Below, in pieces: positions 1 to 8,900 of a stretch of 11,985 nucleotides of DNA; position 1 is the first letter of the stretch, and each line of letters begins with the position of its first letter. The translations under genes and the position numbers were made by a program. Location of the stretch: positions 1 through 11,985 of the forward strand of contig JAITJY010000255.1 of the NCBI GenBank assembly GCA_031278675.1, read 5' to 3'. The notes under the pieces are model-generated. The model saw only the letters and a list, made by a program, of their open reading frames with translations, was not told the origin of the DNA and searched no databases. Source of the stretch: Bifidobacteriaceae bacterium (GTDB taxonomy: Bacteria > Actinomycetota > Actinomycetes > Actinomycetales > WQXJ01).

Positions 1-642
1 CCGCGCCGCCGCCGCGCCGGTCGCCATCGCCGCGCCGGCCCCGCCCGCCCACGGCGCGCCCACCGCCTCCCGGTAGGCCAACCAACTCAAAACCAGCGCC
101 ATCATCAGGCCGGCCTGAACCCACGGCTGGAACGGCACGGACGCACCGAACGCGATCACGGCCACGGCGGCGGCGCCCACCGGAATCAGGGCCCAGGCGG
201 CCTGGTGCACGCGCCAGGCCAAAGACAACGCCAAGCCGGAGGCCACCAGACCAACAATGAACGGGACCAGACCCATCGCCTCGAACGAGGCGACCGGCAC
301 AGTGGCGCTCAGGAACTGGCGCCACACCGTGATACTGGCCACGGCCAAATCGCTAAGCGTCTTACCGGAAGGGATCACCCCGGCAATGGTGTGGGTGGGC
401 AGCGCCACGGCGCCGCCCACCAAGAAATAGACCGCCACCAAGCCGACGGCGACCGGTGCGGTGCTCAAACGCTGCCAGGCGCCCACCCAGGCGACCGCTG
501 CCCCACCCAACACCCCCGCGAGGGCCGGCCCAATAAACGCCGGCCCCCCGAACACCGGCCAAAACCCGGCGAGTGCCACAGCCAACGCCAGGCTAATAGC
601 CACCCAGTCCACCAGGCCACCCCTGGTCAGCGCCCGGTTCAC
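1..642 (-). CDS. TgpA-like transglutaminase, membrane N-terminus (partial)
   Basis: The reading frame is open from a GTG at 642 to the window edge (214 codons), and the rest lies outside. The start follows the DUF58 stop by one base and has a GGAGGT site 8 nt upstream. The visible protein is very hydrophobic, with about five or six membrane segments near residues 14-31, 36-54, 63-82, 122-142, 149-168 and 173-190. This is the layout of the membrane domain (DUF3488/TgpA_N type) that precedes an extracytoplasmic transglutaminase-like domain in TgpA-type proteins. The catalytic Cys-His-Asp region is not in the window, so the transglutaminase call rests on the hydrophobic N-terminus and on the MoxR-DUF58-transglutaminase gene order common in actinobacteria. 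By family knowledge it would act at the outer face of the membrane, possibly on cell-envelope protein or peptide substrates. The alternative is an unrelated polytopic membrane protein. Confidence 0.75.
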   Translation of the reverse strand, partial: MNRALTRGGLVDWVAISLALAVALAGFWPVFGGPAFIGPALAGVLGGAAVAWVGAWQRLSTAPVAVGLVAVYFLVGGAVALPTHTIAGVIPSGKTLSDLAVASITVWRQFLSATVPVASFEAMGLVPFIVGLVASGLALSLAWRVHQAAWALIPVGAAAVAVIAFGASVPFQPWVQAGLMMALVLSWLAYREAVGAPWAGGAGAAMATGAAAAR

Positions 643-643
643 G

Positions 644-1936
644 TCACGCCACCTCCATTGACCGCATGCCTCGCGGCAGTTGATCCAAGGCGCCCAGGCT
701 CAACACCGGCGCTGCGGCAATCTTGGCCCGGGCGACATCACAACCGGGGCACGCCCGCACCACCATCACCAGTGTGTCAATCGGAAACGCCGCGACGGCC
801 GCGTGCAAGGTAGCCGCCTCAGCCAGACCGCCGGTGACCAGCACCGCCGTCGAGGCGTCCGGGGTGGCGGCGGCCGCGAGGCGCGCTAAAGACACCAGCC
901 TGCTCCCCGGCACAGCGAATTCGAGACGCGAGAAGTCATCCAGCATGGTCGGCCCACTCCGGTTGATCAGTTCGCGTCCCTCCGCCCAGACGTTCAGATC
1001 TTTTTCTTCCCGGATCGCTTGGAGACCCAGTGAGGCGGCCGCGCTGACGGCCAACTCGAACGCATCTGCACCCAAATAGTCGGCCGGATCACAGCTTAGA
1101 ACCACCACCAGATGTGAGCGCCGGGTTTCCTCGAATTGCCGGACCATGAAGCGCCCCAGCTTCGCTGAGGTTTTCCAATGGATATGGCGCAGGTCATCGC
1201 CGGGCACATAGTCCCGCAACGCGTGAAACGCCACATCCGAACTGGACAGGTCATTGCTTGGGCGCCCCTCCAAGTCCCGCAGGAAGCCCGCCGAGGAGCC
1301 GTCCAAGTTGATGGTCTGCGGGTGAACAAACAATTCGACGGGTTCGGTCCAGGTGATTTCACGGCGCATCAAGCCGAAGGGGTCACCCCGCCAGGAATTG
1401 ACCGGCCCCAGTTGGATCACCGCCCGCCGGCTGGTCGGGAGCTGGAACGCCTCCTCATGGAGCGCGCTAGCGGCCAGCCGAGGTACCCTGAAAGCGGCGG
1501 TGGCGCGGCCCACCGGCAGGTACATGTTGGAAGGCCGCAAAGGCCGTCCGGTCGGGTTGGAGACGGTCAGTGATCCCAGCGCCGATTGCCCGGCGGTCAC
1601 TCGTAGCCGGGCCAGGTCCAGCATCACCGCGTACCCAGCCCGCCCAATCGCGCAGCACGATGCCGCCGCCAGCGCCCCAGCCAGCCCCACCGCCAGCGCG
1701 GACAGTTCGTCCCAGTGCCACAGTCCACTGAACGCCAGGCAGGCCACCGCGACTGCCAAACAAGCCACCCCGCGGGGGCGGATGATGCGCAGGGCCCGCC
1801 GGACGGCATCGGCCTGGGGCAAGCCACGCAAAGCTTGGCGGACGTTGTCAACCCGGCGGCGCAACGGACCGGTCCGCCGAGCGCGCGCCCGCAGGCGGGC
1901 CGGACTGGGAGGGGCGAAGGCGTGGGCGGTCGACAT
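644..1936 (-). CDS. DUF58 domain protein, partner of MoxR ATPase
   Basis: A 430-residue protein with an arginine-rich cytoplasmic N-terminus (residues 14-55) and two hydrophobic segments (about 56-72 and 78-97), followed by a soluble part. The DUF58 hallmark is clear: a GDPFGLMRR element near 184-192, then LRDYVPGDDLRHIHWKTSAK at about 240-259 followed by GRFMVRQFE. By family knowledge these proteins have a von Willebrand A-like fold and are encoded beside MoxR ATPases. The classical DxSxS metal-binding motif is not seen; the equivalent strand reads VVVLSCDPAD. The ATG at 1936 overlaps the moxR stop as TGATG. No good ribosome site sits at normal distance (a GGAG lies about 14 nt upstream), so translation is probably coupled to moxR. 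It likely forms a functional unit with MoxR and the transglutaminase-like protein, but its biochemical role is not established. Confidence 0.93.
   Translation of the reverse strand: MSTAHAFAPPSPARLRARARRTGPLRRRVDNVRQALRGLPQADAVRRALRIIRPRGVACLAVAVACLAFSGLWHWDELSALAVGLAGALAAASCCAIGRAGYAVMLDLARLRVTAGQSALGSLTVSNPTGRPLRPSNMYLPVGRATAAFRVPRLAASALHEEAFQLPTSRRAVIQLGPVNSWRGDPFGLMRREITWTEPVELFVHPQTINLDGSSAGFLRDLEGRPSNDLSSSDVAFHALRDYVPGDDLRHIHWKTSAKLGRFMVRQFEETRRSHLVVVLSCDPADYLGADAFELAVSAAASLGLQAIREEKDLNVWAEGRELINRSGPTMLDDFSRLEFAVPGSRLVSLARLAAAATPDASTAVLVTGGLAEAATLHAAVAAFPIDTLVMVVRACPGCDVARAKIAAAPVLSLGALDQLPRGMRSMEVA
651..656 (-). promoter_or_regulatory. Ribosome binding site deciding the GTG start at 642
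   Basis: GGAGGT lies 8 nt upstream of the GTG at 642 and inside the last codons of the DUF58 gene. It fixes the start of the transglutaminase-like gene and implies translation coupled to DUF58. Confidence 0.75.
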
Positions 1937-2931
1937 CAGGCGTAGGCACGCTCCTGCGGGGCGGGGACCTCGGCCAACAGGCGGCCCACCACCTGCGGTG
2001 CGCTGACGCCCGCGAACTCGGCTTCGGGGTCCAGGACTAGGCGGTGTGACCAGACCGGCACCCCGAGGGACTTGACATCATCCGGGATCACATAGTTGCG
2101 GCCTTGGGCCGCAGCCCACACCTTGGCGGTCCGCACCATGGCGATTGCGCCGCGCACAGAGACTCCGACCCGGGTTTCGGCGACGGTCCGGGTCTCTTCG
2201 GTCAGACGCGAAATATAGTCCAGCACCATCGGTTCGGCGTGGTTGGTGGCGCCGATGTCGATCATGTCGCCGACCGCTTGCGTGGTGATGACCGGGGTGA
2301 TCGCTGCGGCGCGGTTGCGGATTTGCGCCCCGGCCAGGATCGCGACGGTGTTGGAACGGTCCGGGTAGCCGATGGCGCTCTTCATCAAGAACCGGTCAAG
2401 CTGCGCTTCGGGGAGCCGGTAGGTCCCGGCCTGTTCGATCGGGTTCTGGGTGGCGATCACCATGAAGGGGCGCTCTACTTTATGGGTCACGCCGTCCACT
2501 GTGACTTGGCCTTCTTCCATCACCTCGAGGAGCGCCGATTGGGTCTTCGGGCTGGCTCGGTTGATCTCATCGGCTAGCACAATCGAGGCGAAGATCGGGC
2601 CTGGCCGGAACTCGAAGGCCTGTGTCGCTTGGTCGAAGATCGTCACCCCGGTCACGTCGGAGGGGAGCAGGTCTGGCGTGAACTGGATGCGTTGGTCGGT
2701 GCCGTAGACCGTGGCGGCCATGGCCCGCGCGAGCGAGGTCTTGCCGGTGCCTGGGGCGTCCTCCAGCAACAGGTGGCCTTCGGCCAGCATGCAGGTCAGG
2801 GCCAACCGGATGATCTGGGTTTTGCCCAGCACGGCTTGCGAGATGCTGCCGACCAACTGGTCAAAGGTCTGAGCGAACCAACTCGCCTGCTCTGGGGTCA
2901 TGGACCCGCCGGACTCAATCCCTTGCGCCAC
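1936..2931 (-). CDS. MoxR family AAA+ ATPase
   Basis: A 331-residue AAA+ ATPase. Visible motifs are Walker A (APGTGKTS, residues 59-66), Walker B (VLADEIN, 118-124), sensor 1 (ATQNP, 160-164) and the MoxR signature PEAQLDRF (174-181). The C-terminal lid region contains SVRGAIAMVRTAKVWAA. Length and motifs are normal for an intact enzyme. MoxR ATPases are thought to act as chaperone-like machines for maturation or assembly of partner proteins, often with vWA or DUF58 partners. The GTG start at 2931 is chosen because an AGGAGGT site lies 6 nt upstream; the internal ATG at 2901 has no such site. It overlaps DUF58 by one base (TGATG). It follows the giant surface-protein gene after 66 bases containing a hairpin, so both may sit on one transcript with uneven expression. 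The client protein is not known from sequence. Confidence 0.96.
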   Translation of the reverse strand: MAQGIESGGSMTPEQASWFAQTFDQLVGSISQAVLGKTQIIRLALTCMLAEGHLLLEDAPGTGKTSLARAMAATVYGTDQRIQFTPDLLPSDVTGVTIFDQATQAFEFRPGPIFASIVLADEINRASPKTQSALLEVMEEGQVTVDGVTHKVERPFMVIATQNPIEQAGTYRLPEAQLDRFLMKSAIGYPDRSNTVAILAGAQIRNRAAAITPVITTQAVGDMIDIGATNHAEPMVLDYISRLTEETRTVAETRVGVSVRGAIAMVRTAKVWAAAQGRNYVIPDDVKSLGVPVWSHRLVLDPEAEFAGVSAPQVVGRLLAEVPAPQERAYA

Positions 2932-2937
2932 GCGACT

Positions 2938-2944
2938 ACCTCCT
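2938..2944 (-). promoter_or_regulatory. Strong ribosome binding site of moxR
   Basis: AGGAGGT lies 6 nt before the GTG at 2931. It settles the moxR start and gives this gene its own initiation signal, only 11 nt downstream of the intercistronic hairpin. Confidence 0.8.
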
Positions 2945-2955
2945 GATCAACTGCC

Positions 2956-2978
2956 GCGGGGCCACTCCGTGGCCCCGC
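2956..2978 (-). terminator. Intercistronic hairpin between giant gene and moxR
   Basis: A perfect 10-bp inverted repeat (GCGGGGCCAC / GTGGCCCCGC) with a 3-nt loop lies 19 nt past the giant gene's stop and just before the moxR ribosome site. No U-run follows on the minus strand. It may be a partial terminator, an mRNA 3'-end stabiliser or a processing site within the operon, or a full terminator of the U-less kind. In the last case moxR would need a promoter that I do not see. Confidence 0.6.
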
Positions 2979-2997
2979 TCAAGCGTTTTACCCGGTA

Positions 2998-5900
2998 TCA
3001 CCATTTCTCCCACCACATTCGTTCGCTCTCGCCCCAGCCAGACAGGACAACCCAGACCGTGGTCGGAGCATATTGGTTGTTCATTACCCCCATGCCACCC
3101 AGTGAAACACTGGGCCGGGCCTGGAAGTCGTAATAGGCGCACTCGTCGGAGGCGTGGGCACAGTCGAACCAGTGATCCTGCCCGTTCTTGTCAATGTAGT
3201 AGATGTCCACCCGGTATGTACCCGACGGGAAATTACTGGTGTTGACGGTGAAAGTCGTCGCGTCATCGCGCGTCAACCAGACCCTGGGGGCCGGCGCCGC
3301 CGGGGATGTGGCTGAGGCGCTGGACACGGCAGACTGCCGCCCGAGCGCATCGACCGCGCGGGCTTTGATCGAGTGCGTCTGGCCGTAGCTGTCGCCGACC
3401 AAGATGGAGCCACCCGCCGCTTGGTTTTGCCACGCGCCGCCGTCAATCGAAATCTGGACCTGGCTGACCGGGCGGCCGTTGGGCGACGGGAACACCCAAC
3501 TCAGGCTCACCTGCTTCGAACCCGACGGAGTCGCTGATACGCCGGGGGCAAAGGGCGTCCCGGAGGGTTGGATTCCATAAATGATGGTGTAGTCGGGAAT
3601 GGCAGGAGCGGCGACGCCGGGCGGCAGTTTTATCCTCAGAAGGACGGTTAGTTCGTAGGGGCCGCCAGTGTTGGACGCGGGGATCTGGGCAGAAGTGGTC
3701 CCAGCCGGCCAATCGCCCTCGGTGCCGTTCGACAGCCACCACCCATAACTCACCTCTGAATCGTGGAACCCAGCGCCCGCTGCTCCGCCCAGCTTGACCT
3801 GGATGTAGCCGTCATGGTCGCTTTCGGCCTCTACACCATAGAAGCCGTTAACTACCATGGCCCGGAACGGGGTAGAAACGGGTGACTCGGCGCCCCAACC
3901 GGCCTTGTTCTTGGCTTTGACAGTGAAGGTGTAATCCGTGGTGTCCGGTGGCAGGGCCATCTCCTGGCAGGTGTAATCAATCGAGCCGGTAACCTCGGAG
4001 TGTTTCTCGCCGCCCTTGTATGCAGTGACCGCATAGGCAGAGATGGCGGCGCCGTTGGAATTGGGCGCGGACCAGCAGATCTCAGCCCGAGCCTGGTCAT
4101 CAAACGAGCGGGGGCTCCCGACGCTGGGCTGAGCCGGAGCACCCGGCACGCCGGCCGGAATCTCGGAAGACGAATAAGCCGACCAGTGATCTGGCAGTTC
4201 GCACACCCCGGGGGCGTTGTTGCGGGCACAGACCTTGACCACGTAAGCCGTGCCGTTGTCCAGGCCCGTCCACGTGTAGCTGGTGCCGCCCAAACCGGTG
4301 CGGCGGGCGCCGTCCGGCCCAGGCGGGGAGATCTCCAAGTCATACGACGCGACCGGCGAACCCTCGCTGCCCGGATTGGCCCAGGTGATCGTCAACGACC
4401 GGTCCCCGAACCGGAGGGTGGGCGGGGCTGGGGTGTTGGGCACGGCATCGGGCCGCGCCTCGGCGGATGCCGTAGACGGCTCCGACGGGCCGACAACGTT
4501 GGTGGCCGTCACCGCAAACCGGTAGACCGAGTTGTTCGTCAGGCCCTCCAACGTGCACTGGGTCTGGGTGCCGCAGTTCTTGGTGAAACTGGGGCCAGAC
4601 ACCGACTCGACGGTGTACTGCGTGATCAGCGAGCCACCGTTGTTGTCCGGCGGACGCCAACTCAAGACCACCTCCCGGCTGCGGACCCTTTCGACCGCCA
4701 CCCCCACCGGTGGGTCCGGCCGCCCCAGCACCGCCAAGCGGATGCGGCCGTCAACCTCGCGTGCTGGGTCCTTCGTGGCATCCGCGATGGTATACCGGAC
4801 CACCATTGAGCCATAGAAGTCAGGACCCGGTGTGACCTCGACTCCGCCGCAGGCGACCTGGGCGCTACCGGCCCCAGATTCCACCACGGCCGCCGTGACC
4901 GTCAGGGGCTTGTCCTTAGTGAACGGGTTGATGTCGTTGGCCAAGACCGGAACACAGACCATTTGGCCCTGGTGGGCGCTGTCCACCGTGTCATCGACCG
5001 CGACGGGGCGCGGCGCCGTCGACGACGCAACCGTCACCGCCAACTCCGCCGAGACCGGGGCGGTCTGACCGTCCTGAACCGTCAGCGTGAGGCTCGCTTT
5101 GGTGCCTGGGGCGGCATCGTCCGCAGCGGTCAACCGCAACTCGCTGCCGTCGACCCGGGCAGTCAAGCCGGCCGCGTTGGGGGCCGACACCTCGAAGGTG
5201 TGGGTGTCGGCTTCATCGGGGTCCACCACCAACGGCGCCAAAGCGAGCACCGCTTCGCCACCGGCCGCCACCTCAATTGCCGAACCCATCACCGTGGGGG
5301 GCTGATTCGGGGCCGCATCCGCAGGCAAAATGGTCACCGGTATAGTGATCATCCCCTTCAGACCGTCCGGGTCATCCGGACCGGTGCCGTCCGTCACCTC
5401 CATGGTGATACCCGCCGCGCCCTGGTAGTCCGTCGGAGCACTGAACAGCACTTCTGTGGCGCTGACCAACTCAACCTGGCCCTTCCAGGCCGTCACCTTG
5501 GCGGCCTCAGTGATCCTGGCCGACTTGCCCGCACCCACCAGCACGTAGTCCTCGAGGAGGACACTGGCCTGCTCCCCGGACTTGACTTGCAATGACCGCG
5601 CCTGCGGGTTCAGCACCGGTGATGTGCTGGCCGCACCGGGCACCTCAATGAACGCCCGGCCCACCAGGGAATCCTGATCCGTTAGGGAATAGTCAACGAC
5701 TTGGGCTCCGGGCAATACCGGGACGCGCACGGTGCGGTCTGGCAACAACTCGGCGCCAGCGGCCGGATCGACGGTGATCTCAACGGACTCGGTCGACCCG
5801 TCCGCATCCTCGTCATTGTCCAGGACGGCCACCACCACGAAATCTTGGGTCAGCACTTCGGCGGCCGCCACTTCGTCATCGCGGGCGGCGGGCGGGACGA

Positions 5901-8900
5901 GGGGCGCGTCATCGGACACTGTGACAACCACCGTGCCGGCAGCTTGAGCGCCCCACTGGTCTTGGACCGTGTAGACGACGTGGTAAACGCCTGCCGCAGC
6001 GGGGCTAGTGAACGTGACCCGCTCCCCAACAATGCGGGCCTCCAACGTGTCACTGGTCGCCGAATCCGGGACCAGCGTGAGCGTATCCCCGTCCGGTTCG
6101 GTGTCATTGACCAGCACAGGCACCGCGACGCGGCGGGAGGGGCGGACGTTGATCTCGTCATTCGTCGCGACCGGGGCCTGGTTGGTGGCCGGCCGGGAGG
6201 CTATCCCCAGGCGAACCGTGGCGGAGGCTTGCGCCCCCAAGCGGTCCGCCACAATGTACGTGAACTGGTCAGCGCCGACCGCTTGATCGCCGGGCTCATA
6301 TTCGAAATAACCAGCGCCACTCGAAACAATCCGTCCCTGGGCCGGAGCGCTGCCCACGCCCTGGATCACTACCCGGTCGCCGTCCGGATCAATCCCTGCC
6401 AAAGGGACCGCGACCCGGGCGATCGCGCCCGTGACCGCGCGGACCTCCAAATCGAGTGGCTGGGGGGCAGAGTTGCGTTCTGGGTCCGGTCCTATCACAT
6501 AGATCGTTAGCTGGCCGGAAACAGGTTCGCTGCCCTCGGCGCGGGCCTGATACATGGCGTAATAGGTGCCAGGGGCGGTGCGGGCGTGGAGGCGCACCTT
6601 GTTGTCAGCGACGAACACCAGGGCTTCGGTGTCCGCGTCCGGGGTTTCCGGCAAGTCTGCGTCTAGTTCCAGAGGCAGGTTATTCGGGTGGGAGTCATTG
6701 GCCAGCACATCAACCGTGGCCACATCACCGGCCCGCACGCGGACCTCGTCGGGTGCGACCACCGGCGCAGCCGCCGCGACCGGGGCTGGGACCGGGACCA
6801 CAGTAACGCTGCCGACGGCCGTGGTCGGCCCGTTCGACACGGTGTAGGTGAACACCACCGGTTCGGCGAAAGCCCGCAGTTCGGTGACCCTAAGGACCGC
6901 GTGATCCAACACCGCGACGCTGATGGGGGCGCCGTCCGGGACGCTCACCGCGGTCAACACCAACACGGCGCCGGCCGGGTCGGTGTCATTGTCCAAGGCG
7001 CCCACCAGGACAGCCGAACCTGCTGGTAGCAGGGCTGTGTCCGGCACCGCCACCGGGTCGGTGCCCCATTGGGCCGGGTCAACTGCGTCAATCCGGATGA
7101 GGCCCTGCGCGGTGGCAGGGCCGTCCGTCACCGTGTAATCGAGGTACAGCACCTGCGGTTTGTCGGATGTGACCGTAACAGTGCCTGAGGTCGCATCAAA
7201 CTCCACCAGGGCGGCGGTGGTCTTAGAGACATTGACAAGTCGGAGCTGGTCGCCGTTCGCGTCGGAATCGTTGGCCAGCGGGTCAACTGTGATGCTGGCG
7301 CCGACCCGGCCCATGCCGTGATCCGTCACGGTCCGTGGGGGTTGATTCCCGGCCGGGCGGACGTCGAAAAACATCTCTCCCGAGCCTTGATCAATGCCGT
7401 CAGTCACTGCTAGCTGCACGGTCTTCAGGCCGCTCGTGAGGCCTGCGTCCTGGAACGCGACCGATCCGTCGGCTTGGTAACGCACCACGTCCCCTGCGGT
7501 ATCCCCCACGGCAGACATCAAGAAGATGTCATCCCCGTCCGGGTCCATCCAGTCACCCAGCACGTCGTATTGCGCGGCTTCGCCAAGGCCCACCGGCACC
7601 TTGGGACCGGAGCGGACCATTTGGGGCGCTGCGTTGACTTGTGGCGGGCGGACATTGATGTTCACGGTCGCACCGGCTTGCCCACCCCGCCCGTCCGAGA
7701 CGGTGTAGGTAAACGAGCCAGCGCCCGTCGCCTCCGCGGGGACTTCCAGCAAGAACGCGGTGTCGCCGTAGACCGGTTGGACTTTCCCTAGGCTGAAGCC
7801 GTCCGTGTCGGCCGCGACGGTCAGCAGGTCGCCGTCCGTGTCCGAATCGTTGACCACTACTTGCAGCACCACCGAGCGGCCGGCGCGCACCCCGAAGGAG
7901 TCATCGAGGGCGGTTGGGGGGTGATTCTCCTCTGGCCGGGTGCGTTGTTCTTCGTCTTGGGCTTCGTCTTTCGATTCGTCCTCGTTGTCGGCATCGTCCT
8001 GGGTGGGCATGGCGGCTGCCCAATCGTCGACTTTCACCAGGTCATCTGTTACCAGCCAGGTTCCGCCGGCGGCAACTTGGTTGAGGACAATCCGGCCGTA
8101 GTTGGTGCGGAACCGGAGGGTGTCATCGGCTGTGGCTTGTTCGACGATTGTGACGCTGTCGGCGTCGGTGCCCGCGCAGTCCCTGACGAAGGCGCGGGTG
8201 CCGCTCCAGACTTGGTAGACGCAGCCGCCAAGGACCACGGCTGGGCTGGGCACCCCGCCTGTTACCTGGGGTTCTATCACCGTCGGGGTGCCGCCGGCGA
8301 GGGGTTGGCGGACCAGGCCGTCGGCGGTGGCATAGACCACTTCACCGGTGTCGGTGCCGACTTGTTGTAGCACGATGCCGTCCTGGCCGGTCGCGCTCGT
8401 GGGTGCGGGGGCGGGGACGGTCGCGGTAGCGTTCGCGGGGGCGTTGGCGTTGGCTGGGGCGAACTCGCCACGGTCGGTTGAGAGTTGACCGGCGGTCGCA
8501 TCCCAGATGACGGGTTTGGCGCCGACCGCGGTCAGGGCGAACGGGCCTTGGGTGGACAGGCCTTTGAGTTCGGATTTTTGGGGCTGGCTTGCCTTGCCTG
8601 CCTGGCTCGCTTGGCCTGATTGGCTGGTGGCGGACGGCGCTGCGGGGATCAGGTAGATGGCTTTTAGGGTGGGTGCTAGGACGTGGGTGGCGCCATCGGT
8701 CCCGACTACTAGTTCGGCGTCTTTGCCGATGTCTTCGAGGGCGGGGCGCATGGTTTCTGGGCTGAAATTGGCGGCTTGGCTGGTGGGCAGGGTCCAGACT
8801 TGGCCGGCGGAGGGGTCATAGATGGCGAGGTTCCCGCCGCCCATGGCGACCTTGGAGCCGGCTGGCAGCGCAATGTTCGCGGCGCCGGCGAGTTGTGCTG

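Noticed and set aside
205..2006. Plus-strand open frames over the transglutaminase, DUF58 and MoxR genes
   Set aside because: The minus strand has unmistakable family motifs, and the plus-strand products are low-complexity Arg/Gly/Pro-rich.
2998..3150. Sortase anchoring of the giant protein
   Set aside because: No LPxTG-like motif, hydrophobic stretch or basic tail at the C-terminus.
4000..6510. Several plus-strand open frames of 200-270 codons antisense to the giant gene
   Set aside because: They follow from the codon bias of the high-GC minus-strand gene. They are rich in R, G, H and A, have no motifs, and the opposite frame carries clear Ig/FN3 domains.
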